Source: Diplolepis rosae (taxonomy: Eukaryota > Arthropoda > Insecta > Hymenoptera > Diplolepididae). From it: a stretch of DNA of 64,000 nt. The notes under the pieces are model-generated. The model did no database searches, was not told the origin of the DNA, and saw only the letters and a list, made by a program, of their open reading frames with translations. This document shows, one piece after another, positions 54,255 through 64,000 of this stretch (position 1 is the stretch's first letter; each line of letters begins with the position of its first letter). Where the stretch lies: positions 682,001-746,000 of the forward strand of contig JAPYXD010000391.1 of the NCBI GenBank assembly GCA_030998225.1, read 5' to 3'. The position numbers and the translations under genes are program-made.

Positions 54255-54592
54255 ATTTATACAATCCTGAGTTACAGTGATCAGTACTATATCAGTACTT
54301 GTTGACAGTACGGTTCAAGTATTGTTTAGCCAGTAATGGTATGCCCGTATAAGCACAGTGCTGACTGGTACTGCCAGGCAGTACTTAGATTGTACTGGTA
54401 AGTCAGTACTGGTGAATCATTACCATCCCCGTATACAGCCAGCGCGTTGTGAAATTCCGACCGAACCCAGTACTAACTTGCCTGTACGGACATGCCCGTA
54501 TAAGCACAGTATTAGCTGGTACTGTCAGGTAGTACTTATATTGTACTGGTAAGTCAGTATTGGTGAAGCATTATCAACCCCTTATTTCGCAA
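54255..54592. repeat. GTACTGG satellite, short left part
   Basis: GTACTGGTAAGTCAGTACTG, ACATGCCCGTATAAGCACAG (twice, 54348 and 54490) and GTGAAGCATTATCAACCCCT. It is continuous with the main array across the inserted 1.1 kb element. Confidence 0.88.
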
Positions 54593-55734
54593 GTACACGG
54601 AAAAAATTTGTCGCTTAAAATTTAACAGACTATTCGAAGAGTCGTGGACAGAAAGTAAAATCGGAGAAAGTCTTGTAAGGTTTCAATGACTTTTAGGAAA
54701 TAGTAGAAAAAAGTCGAATAACTTTTAGAAAACCAGGTCGAAGAAAAAAAGTCGCGTATTTACTATTATAGATGTATTTTAAACACTAACTGATCTTTTC
54801 TAAGAAGTAATAAAAAATTTCATAATCTTTGGATTCATTTGTCATAGATTATAAAAGACTATCGAATAATCTGAAATGAAAGTAATTCAAACAAATAGTT
54901 TTGTAAATTGTATTCTAAAGTCCATTAGATTTTATATGCCGTCTTCTAAAATTTTCTCGACAGTCGCAAAAAGCGATGCGCAGAAACGTAATTCGTAGCA
55001 TCGCACAGCAGACAATGCAACTCGGCTTTATGTTTCTGTAATAATTTTGGTTAGATTTTGAGATTACGTGTCGTTTGGTTTCGTTTGAATCTGGATTGAA
55101 GCCTACATTGAAGAATTAGTTCCGAGTAAGTATATGTTTACCTTGATAAAGTGTATTACGTCAAATTTGAAATTTATCTATTATTTTAGTTTTGCCTTCA
55201 AACTGAATGTGATCCAAATATTTTACACAAGTTTCCACGACATGTATCGGCTATGCGGGTTAGGGCGTGCGATTAGAATTGGGTTAGGATGCGTGCGTGC
55301 GTGCAAGCGTTCGATTCTCGGTGCTGCGAAGTGTTTATGAAAAATTGCGTTTCTGTAATGTTTTACAGTGTTAAATATAATGGTAAGTTCATATTAGGAT
55401 TATATAGGTAATGTAGAAGTGAAAAATAATTAACTACATAAGTGCAGGATCATACCACAGAAAATAATATTTTCCTTTTTACACTGTTCAACATTTTCTT
55501 CGACTTTCACTTAGACTTTCAAGGCCTGGTTTAGAGAAAATGGAACCCAACCCACGGTGTTTTAAATTTTCCGCGACTGTCACTTAAACTTTCGAATTTA
55601 CGTTTTACATTTCCAGCGATTATCTATCATATTCTTCAATAAGGAGGTTCATAATATTTAGTCGACTTTCTAACCTATCCACAAGTATTACACAAAGTCG
55701 ATGGCTTTTTAAGCGACAAATTTTTTCCGTGTAC
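54593..55734. mobile_element. 1.14-kb TIR element inside the satellite
   Basis: The left end GTACACGGAAAAAATTTGTC and right end GACAAATTTTTTCCGTGTAC are inverted. Pairing continues through GCTTAAAA (28 bases in all). Outer GTAC fits the satellite text on both sides, so GTAC may be the target duplication. The interior has no transposase. 55245-55330 has a tRNA-like look (GGCTATGCGGGTT; B-box-like CGTTCGATTCTC at 55308). Confidence 0.88.
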
Positions 55735-57690
55735 AGGCGCAGTACTAAGTGCAAGTATCGAGCCCGTACCCGGCAGTACGGGCGTAGTATTGCGCTTAAT
55801 GTGAAATACAGACCAAACTCAATACTTACTTGCCAGTACGGACATGCCCGTATCATCGCAATACTGGCAGGTACTGAGATGCAGTACTTGGGTTATACTG
55901 GCAGGTAGTAATTATATTGTACTGATAAGTCAGCACTTAGATTGTACTGGTAAGTCAGCACTTAAATTGTACTGGTAAGTCAGAAGTATTGGTGAAGCAT
56001 TATCAACCCCTTATTTCGCCAGTACAGGCGCAGTACTAAGTGCAAATATCGAGCCCGTACCCGGCAGTACGGGCGCAGTATTGCGCTTAATGTGAAATAC
56101 CGACCGAACTCAATACTTACTTGCCAGTACGGACATGCCCGTATCATCACAGTACTGGTTAGTACTGGCAGGTATTACTTGGGTTATACTGGCAGGTAGT
56201 ACTTATATTGTACTGGTAAGTCAGCACTTAGATTGTACTGGTAAGTCAGTACTTATATTGTACTGGTAAGTCAGCACTTATATTGTACTGGTAAGTCAGC
56301 ACTTAAATTGTACTGGTTAGTCAGTATTGGTGAAGCATTATCAACCCCTTATTTCGCCAGTACAGGCGCAGTACTAAGTGCAAGTATCGAGCCCGTACCC
56401 GGCAGTACGGGCGTAGTATTGCGCTTAATGTGAAATACCGACCGAACTCAATACTTACTTGCCAGTACGGACATGCCCGTATCATCACAGTACTGGTTAG
56501 TACTGGCAGGTATTACTTGGGTTATACTGGCAGGTAGTACTTATATTGTACTGGTAAGTCAGCACTTAGATTGTACTGGTAAGTCAGTACTTATATTGTA
56601 CTGGTAAGTCAGCACTTATATTGTACTGGTAAGTCAGCACTTACATTGTGGTGGTAAGTCACCACTTAAATTGTACTGGTAAGTCAGAAGTATTGGTGAA
56701 GCATTATCAACTCCTTATTTCGCCAGTACAGGCGCAGTACTGAATGCAAGTACCGAGCCCGTACCCGGCAGTACGAGCGTAGTATTGCGCTTAATGTCAA
56801 ATAACGACCGGACTCAATACTTACTTGCCAGTACGGACATGCCCGTATCAGCACAGTACTGGTTAGTACTGACAGGCAGTACTTAGATTATACTGGTTAG
56901 TCAGTATTGGTGAAGCATTATCAACCCCTTATTTCGCCAGTACAGGCGCAGTACTAAGTGCAAGTATCGAGCCCGTACCCGGCAGTACGGGCGTAGTATT
57001 GCGCTTAATGTGAAATACCGACCGAACTCAATACTTATTTGCCAGTACGGACATGCCCGTATCATCACAGTACTGGTTAGTACTGGCAGGTAGTACTTTT
57101 ATATTGTACTGGTAAGTCAGCACTTAAATTGTACTGGTAAGTCAGAAGTATTGGTGAAACATTATCAACCCCTTATTTCGCCAGTACAGTCGCAGTACTG
57201 AGTGCAAGTACCGAGCCCGTACCCGGCAGTACGGGCGTAGTATTGCGCTTAATGTGGAATATCGACCGAACTCAATACTTAGTTGCCAGTACGGAAATGC
57301 CCGTATCATCGCAGTACTGGCAGGTACTGGCGTGCAGTACTTGGGTTATACTGGCAGATAGGACTTATATTGTACTGGTAAGTCAGCACTTAAATTGTAC
57401 TGGTAAGTCAGTATTGGTGAAGCATTATCAACTCCTTATTTCGCCAGTACAGGCGCAGTACTGAGTGCAAGTACCGAGCCCGTACCCGGCAGTACGAGCG
57501 TAGTATTGCGCTCAATGTCAAATACCGACCGAACTCAATACTTACTTGCCAGTACGGACATGTTCGTATCAGCACAGTACTGGTGAAGCATTATCAGCCC
57601 CTTATTTCGCCAGTACAGGCGCAGTACTAAGTGCAAGTACCGAGCCCGTATCCGGCAGTACTGGCGTAGTACTGCGCCGGTTGTTAAAGT
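55735..57690. repeat. Modular GTACTGG satellite array
   Basis: Six to seven higher-order units marked by TTATTTCGCCAGTACAGGCG at 56011, 56349, 56715, 56929, 57173, 57436 and 57602. Spacings are 338, 366, 214, 244, 263 and 166 bases. Each unit has a constant part (GAGCCCGTACCCGGCAGTAC, TTGCGCTTAATGTGAAATAC, GCCAGTACGGACATGCCCGT). It also has a variable number of short sub-repeats TTGTACTGGTAAGTCAGCAC (about 25 bases), ending GGTGAAGCATTATCAAC. Unit length varies mainly with sub-repeat number. Many motifs are self-complementary (CCAGTACTGG, CCCGTACCCGGCAGTACGGG). Confidence 0.93.
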
Positions 57691-60028
57691 CTGCTTAGGA
57701 ACTTAATTTTAACGAACAATTTTTTTTTTCGTTCTTTGAGTGCAGGCTTTGTGATGAAATTGTATTACCCGAAGTGAATACCTTTTGTAATAAATATTTC
57801 ATATTTCCTTTGTGTTCTTTCTTATCAAGGATTGAGGTGCCTATTTCACAAGTCTTCTATTTTTCAACAATTTTTTCTTGATTTATACCTTTAAAATTTA
57901 TTGAAGTATTGTTTTTTGACAAACTAAAATTATGCATTATTAGTTTTAAAAATCCAATTATTGAACTTTGAAAAACATCACGAGGTTCTTCACAAATGTG
58001 TCACAAGACTGCAAACATATTATGTTAGCACGTGCTCTTACTGCATGTCATATGCGTGAGCATGCAAAAAAAATGCAGATATATTATACTAATTCGTGTT
58101 ATCAAAAGACGCTCTGCAAATGCAATTTGAATGCGCTTTCAATTTGGATTGTTAGAATATATCTTAAACGTAAATACCTGCTAAATCTTTAGAAGTTGAC
58201 CTTCTACGAAACTTCAATTTGTAAAGTCAATAAAAATTAACTCGGCTTTTAATAATAATAAAACTGTTTTTAATAAAAAATTAATTAAACAAATGTAAAA
58301 AATTTGACGGGAATGATTTTTAAAATTCAATGTAATATGAAGAAATGAATTATAAATTCAAAATTAAGTTAAGTGGCTCTCTAGAATTTCACAATTTCAC
58401 CTACAATCTTAGAAAATTCGTCTGTCAACGATAAAGAGTAGCGAAAATATATAGAGAGAAATCACAAGCCTATTTAGGATCTCTAATGTTCAATCTTCTT
58501 AAATATAATCCGACACAAAGTCATCCTTTACCTTTTGAGTATCTATACTTTTTTTTTGCTATTCAGCTGTGTGAGAAATCATTATTATTGAGATGATTAA
58601 TGATCAAGTTTCTGTAAATAAAATTGATTTATAATTTTTATTAATTTGGAATATTATTCAATTATGAAAAATTGTGTTAGTTTTTCTGTAACTTTTAGTT
58701 TATCAATTTTAACATTTAATTTTGTACCTAACCATTTATGCAATAACGACGAGAAAATATTTGTGATGATTGATATATTTTCATTTGTTATAGTAATATT
58801 TTGTTTTCAAACGATTAGATTTATATCGACAAGGTTATTTCTATTATAGTAATATTGTTTAATTTTCCTTAAAATTGTTCTAATTCAGATCTCAAAGTTT
58901 TGTAATTATTAAATTGAATAAATAGGTCACCAAAATTTTGATATCAATTGTACAGTGATTAAATAAAGAAAACGTGTTTTCAATGCTAAATAAAGATTAT
59001 CACTTTTTTGCTAACAATGATGCTTCTTATAATTTACTCCTGAATAAAATCTGTATAAACAATTAGTCATACAATCTGTGATTAGTAAAAGTGGAACATA
59101 AAACAAAATATTTACTTTTAAAATAATCCAATTAAATGTAATAATTGACACAGATATTGAGATGAAATTGAAATAAATTATATAATAAATTAACACATAG
59201 AATGATATTAAAAATATCATGTTTATTTCGTCTTTTGATTGGATAATAACTTGATATTTTCTAGATGTGTTAATTAGTTAGAGATAGAATTTATTGATTA
59301 TAATTGAACTTTGCGATGGGCTGCATACAAATGTTCATTAATAATTGCATATGCGTTAATAGGTTACAAGTATTTTATTATTATTACCATGCAAGTACTG
59401 ATAGCATCAAGACATTCACCTATTAGTAATGATGGTGATTCACAAGTTTGAACTTTTGACCATAACATCTAAAAATGTCCTTTGTCTAACTAGTACGACC
59501 TTATTATAATGAGAATTTCTATAAATAGGGAAGTACAGAGTTTAAACTAATTAATGGCACATTTTTTTTGCAGGAACAATAGTTTCTTATAATTTATTTC
59601 AAGATAACTTGGTTCCATTCCATGCATCTTTTCCATTCTATTATCAAATTCATCATCATTTTTAACCTGAAAATATATAAATTATAAAAAAAGGATAATA
59701 TCTTGGTATCTTTTTATGTTAATTAGTTTTGATACACACTTTTCTTTTTGTGAAACAAACTTCAATTAAGGGCGTGTACCACATCAACCAAGAAACTGCT
59801 GAGTTTAGCTTCCGCAACTTTTTTTCGAAAATAATAATTATTTCTTGCTAAAATTTTGGGACGTAATGAAAGACCTGCTAAGACAGGTCCTGTGACTTTA
59901 ATTTAGATTGAATATTAAATAATTTGTGCAGATAGTAATAAAATAATTCAGAATGGCCATTATCCAATGAGAATTGTTTTCTGCCCTATATGAAGCATGT
60001 TTGACCAATCAATCATTTTTTTAAATGA
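57691..60028. other. AT-rich stretch, nothing recognised
   Basis: No supported gene. 59094-59160 (AATCCAATTAAATGTAATAA) recurs at 62337-62393, a short shared repeat of about 55 bases. Confidence 0.4.
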
Positions 60029-60100
60029 AGGCTCGAATCCCAGCGCAGACAAAAGCGTCTTTTTTCCACAGAAACATTTCAAATTCTTAAATTTAAATTA
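60029..60100 (+). mobile_element. SINE 3' end, copy 4
   Basis: GGCTCGAATCCCAGCGCAGA, CAAAAGCGTC and TTTCCACAGAAACATTTC. The 5' half is missing. Confidence 0.65.
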
Positions 60101-60352
60101 TTATATTCATTAACAAAATGTTATTAACATTTTATTTATGAAAAATAATAACTTTGAAGTATTTGAAGGCATATTAATTTGAATTTCGCGCCGAGCATGC
60201 GCCTTGTAAACATGTACCATAGTGTACCATAATTTTAACATGCCAATTCCATAATTTCGCTCCGTGGATCTGGCAACGCTGACTTTATATAATTAGATAA
60301 AATTTTCAGTGTTTATGCAGTATCAAAGTTTACAAAAAAATTTTTTTACATA
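60101..60352. other. Short spacer
   Basis: Nothing recognised. Confidence 0.4.
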
Positions 60353-61308
60353 CACTGAGAGAAATCGGCTTTGGTTCCTGTGCACATAGCACATAGATTT
60401 TTTGTACAGTAGTTGCCTTGACCAAAAAAGTTGAGAGAAGCTACTACTTTTATAGTTATCATGACAGTAATTTGAACTTTTTTGTGTATTCGGTTGTTGT
60501 GACCAAAGTTGATGATTAGAATGAGCTTTATACGTACCCCAACGGTTAGTACACGTACATTTTCTTTATGTGTACTGCCAAGCTCCTTTGGTTACTACAA
60601 CCGCAGCGTTCGCTGTTGCGCTAGACAAATCAAGTATAACTTTCATTGAAAGATATGCGCCTAAGTTGAATCCTGCCAATTCTCGTTCTCGATTCCTGGA
60701 CTATATTTCACCGTGCCAAGCATTATCAGGTAAATAATTCTATTATAAATATAGTTTGACAATTCTTTCTAAATGATAAACGATTTTGTTCGGGGACAAT
60801 GCAATGCGTTCCAATTTTGCTGTCTCGTCGTATTTTGTCAAAACTATAGTCAGTCAAAAAAAGTTTATGATGATGAAAAAAGTGACAATTTTTTAACTTA
60901 ATCGACGAAAGTTATCATAAATATCATTATACCGGATTATTTTTCTTAGATCTTTTCGGTGAAACTTTATTTTTTCTCATCAAATTGAATTTGTATTTTG
61001 ATAACTAAGAGAACCATACCTATAACCTTAAAAATAATTTTGGCTGGGTATTTACTGTCCGTAGACTTAGTCATTTTAACTAAACTCTATGCGCGGCTTT
61101 ACGATGGACTTTGGTTCCTATAACCGCAGCGCTATGGTATTTCAAGTACCAGAATCGTGGTCTCAGTAACGTTCCTTGCAGTTGAAGTAAACACTTTTCC
61201 AATGTATGACAGCCACTACCATGATTGTCATGAGAACTTTAACATTTTTGTAAAGACGATTTTAACAAAAAAACTTTGGTCAGTGAAACCTAAAATTTCT
61301 CTCTGTGT
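60353..61308. mobile_element. TIR element with ACACTGAGAGAAAT ends
   Basis: The left ACACTGAGAGAAAT and right AATTTCTCTCTGTGT are inverted over about 15 bases. Inside, TTTGGTTACTACAACCGCAG (60586) and TTTGGTTCCTATAACCGCAG (61110) are near-identical direct repeats. Short ends and no transposase make this tentative. Confidence 0.55.
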
Positions 61309-61348
61309 AAAATTATTGTTTAGTTTAGGTAATGTTTAAAAATAAACA

Positions 61349-61621
61349 CTTTCTAAATCTGAATCAGTCAAAATCTACTGATTATCAGTGAAATTTGACC
61401 GATTGAAATAGCTAAAAAGAGTTTACTGTTAATCAGTCAAATTTCACTGTTTACTTCAGTGAAAATTAACTGATTTAACAGGAAAAAATCTTTTTCCACT
61501 CATGAATCAGCGAAAATTAACTGATTTAACAGTTGAAAATATCCTTTTCACTGGTAAATCAGTAAAAATGCAAATCACTGATTTAATCAGTGAATATTTG
61601 ACTGATTTAGATTTAGAGAGC
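61349..61621. mobile_element. ACTGATT MITE, complete copy 2
   Basis: The left CTTTCTAAATCTGAATCAGT and right ACTGATTTAGATTTAGAGAG are inverted. The interior has ACTGATTTAACAG and AAATCAGTAAAA motifs. Confidence 0.88.
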
Positions 61622-62424
61622 AGAGTGTCTAAAAGAAGGTATGTCCATAGCGGGCACGATATCGCCAGTCAGCATCATCTGATTTTTATTATTTTGCAAA
61701 ATAACAAAATGACGGGAGTTTGAACAAAAATGTTTAAAAATCGACTTTTTTTGTTAATTTAACTATGATAAAATAAAAAATTTTAAAAACTGCTTCGTCT
61801 CTCCATAGATATTTGTGTTTAGAATAAACGTAGAAAATTTTCAAGTAATCGGTTGAGAACTTTTTGAGAAATCGTGCGCGCCGAGCGCAAAAACATTGTT
61901 TTGAGAAAAATGCGTTTAAAGTTTTCAGAACATAAAAATTGTAAAAAAAAGTTCGTTATACTTAATCAGCGATCCCTGCTCTATATAATACTCCTGCTTG
62001 ATATTTTTGAATATATAACCTATCGAAAAATGCAACAAGAAAAATCGATTTTTCAAAAGTAAGATAGTAGAATGACCCCTTAAATCCTAAGAATAATGAA
62101 GAATTTCTTTTTATAGATTATATTTTATTATCAAGAAACCAGATCCTTGTCAGAAGCATTAAAAACGTATAGTTTTTAAATTCCCTCTTGCCACGAAGTG
62201 ATCATAAAAGCATAACGAAATGAAAATTGCTTTTCCGCCCACGATACACCTTTTTATGGATGGTTCATGTTCTTATCGTCTAAGGAAAAATCGAGATGGG
62301 ACCCAAGGTTTTTTTTTATAATACAATGTTCTAGAATATGAAACAAAATATTCATTTTTAAAATAATCCAATTAAATGTAATAATTGACGCAGGACCCAA
62401 GTTTTTTTTAGTTTTTTTCTATTT
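61622..62424. other. AT-rich stretch with R31 copy 2
   Basis: 61895-61985 matches 31728-31815. ATGACCCCTTAA at 62070-62081 resembles the right end of a TTAA MITE, without a found partner. Confidence 0.4.
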
Positions 62425-62912
62425 TTTTTACATTCTCATCATAAATGAGAAGGTATTAGTTTCATGTGAAAAATGACTTTCGAAATTTTTATCAAATATT
62501 TACGTTTCCAATAAAACGTATATTTTTCATTTCAATTTCAAAAAATACGATTAAGATTCAAAAATTCTATTATTTAAACAAAATAAGCGTTAAAATAAAA
62601 TGTCGTTTGCTTAAAAATAGTCTACGAATTTTTCTTCTTTTTGAGATATTTGGAAGAAGAAAAATTGTTTTTAATCATGTATATTATTAGAATGTTACAG
62701 AAATGTATAAAGAAAATCGAGCGCGAAGCGCGAGGGTCATGATGAAAATTTTTTCATTTGATATCAAAAAATTTAGTAATTGACTTGAATATAAGACCGA
62801 GCGCGAAGCGCGACTTTCAAATATTTCGGAGCGCGAAGCGTGACCATCGAATCGCGCGCCCAAACTTGCAAGCGATGAGAATGTGCCCGCGAAGTGGGCA
62901 GATTTTTTTTTT
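62425..62912. mobile_element. GCGCGAAGCGCG composite repeat, copy 3
   Basis: The left ACATTCTCATCATAAATGAG, AAGGTATTAG and GTGAAAAATGACTTTCGAAA. The right GAGCGCGAAGCGCGAGGGTC (62719), GAGCGCGAAGCGCGACTTTC (62798) and GATGAGAATGTGCCCGCGAA (62875). This is the shortest copy (about 490 bases) and shows the minimal structure most clearly. Confidence 0.8.
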
Positions 62913-64000
62913 AGTGCAAAAAATTGTTTGGTTTGGGTTTTAAAATGATTAAAATTGTAATGAAAGTGGAATATCATCGGTTTTTCTATGAAGGTCATTG
63001 TCGGTTATTGATGAAAATAATTGACGTATCTCACGGCCCTTCGGCGCCAGATCTCGTCTCGAGGATTTTATCACAATGCCATCCGTTATCATGTAACACT
63101 TTAATACATAACAGCTGCTTGTCGCCTCGTGTCTGCCGCTTTTATAATGCATGTTTGTGGATCGCGTTTGCTCGAACACATTACCACATATTCTAGAATG
63201 CACCTATAGTCCCAGTTTAACACGAGACTAATAACCTGAATATATAGTCATCCCGGATTCGTTCATTTCCAGAAATAATGAGAAACAAAGTTCAGCCTTT
63301 TCTGATCGAAATACGTTATTCGATGACCACGATTTTGGACTCTGATAATAAAAGATTACATCAGTATCACTTTCGGTATTGAAAATGCGCTTTTATCAAA
63401 TCAATGACTGAGTCCAAAGATTTTTAATAATTATATGTCTGCCAGCAAAAATTTCTAATTTTCTTAAGGGGTAACACCACTGTAAAAGCCTAAAAAAAGC
63501 GTTTTTTGACAATTTTTAGGACGATAATACTTGGGGTAGTTATTGAGCATATATTTAAGGAGGTTGGTTAGATCACTTGCGGGGCAGGCGGTGAGAGGGG
63601 TATGCCTATGCTTATACACGGGCGTTCGGTACTGTGACCAACCTTAGATAAAAAAAATTATATGATTTTTTTACACTATTTACGTATCGATGTGCAATAA
63701 AGTGTAGTGTAAATATCTTGTTTTAGTATTAAATACCAGAAAATTCATGTTTTATGTGAAATAAAGTTTATTTTTATCAACTTGAAGTTCTTTGAAATAA
63801 CGAAAGATGTTTGGCAACGTTGTGTTGTTTGAACTGGTTTTTTGTATGCATATAAATAATTATTCTATTTAAATATCAGCTCCTTTTTTTAAAAATTCTA
63901 CCAGAGATCGATTTTTTTACATACAACCTTAAACACTATAATCAACCGAACATTGATTAGTCTGTAAGTATTGAAAAAATGTTCTTTAGTTTATAATAAG
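62913..64000. other. Window end: possible open MITE left end
   Basis: 63466-63490 (TTAAGGGGTAACACCACTGT) looks like the left end of another TTAA MITE whose right end is outside the window. 63561-63650 has AGGAGGTTGGTTAGATCAC and GTGACCAACCTTAGA, a partial inverted pair around a GC-rich core. No gene is supported. Confidence 0.35.

Noticed and set aside
55735..57690. CRISPR array
   Set aside because: Spacing of repeats is irregular, the spacers are themselves repeats, and the context is eukaryotic.

Overview
The window reads as non-coding, strongly AT-rich nuclear DNA from an animal, most likely an insect. The evidence is GT-AG-type splice signals around one isolated exon, two decayed mariner transposases, tRNA-derived SINEs, and hAT-, pogo- and TTAA-type miniature inverted-repeat elements (MITEs). 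A hymenopteran or similar insect is my guess from the style of the repeats; the sequence alone does not prove it. There are no operons, rRNA genes, CRISPR arrays or long open genes. The longest open frames (about 130 codons) are chance frames or lie in repeats.

Layout. 0-5 kb: one convincing internal protein-coding exon (1173-1399, unrecognised product), a TTAA-flanked MITE, and a 1 kb foldback element. 5-12.4 kb: a hAT MITE, then two long related copies (7832-9423 and about 10978-12387) of a foldback repeat built from TCGGATT-type motifs, and a perfect 158-bp tandem duplication. 13.7-14.7 kb and 21 kb: head-to-head arrays of a unit marked by the palindrome CGCACTAGTGCG. 15.9-20.8 kb: a cluster of nested inverted-repeat elements, three of them bounded by TTAA. 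22.3 kb: a weak TATA-box plus short first-exon candidate. 23.3-25.6 kb: two mariner elements on the minus strand, one complete but decayed and one truncated. 25.6-32.2 kb: many MITEs and self-complementary repeats, including a 134-bp palindrome with no spacer. 32.4-38.4 kb: Penelope/hammerhead-like remnants, a 1.5 kb element with long terminal inverted repeats, and a piggyBac-type 1.4 kb element with a near-perfect internal hairpin. 39-52 kb: more of the same families, a nested MITE pair, a pyrimidine-rich stretch and a possible terminal exon (48468-48675). 54.2-57.7 kb: a modular GTACTGG satellite array interrupted by a 1.1 kb transposon. 57.7-64 kb: AT-rich DNA with further MITE and repeat copies.

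How it fits together. I see no gene network. The real content is a layered record of transposition: MITEs sit inside other MITEs, satellites and SINEs, and several unrelated families share TTAA targets. At most one exon of a host gene with very long introns is well supported. The two other exon candidates are weak.
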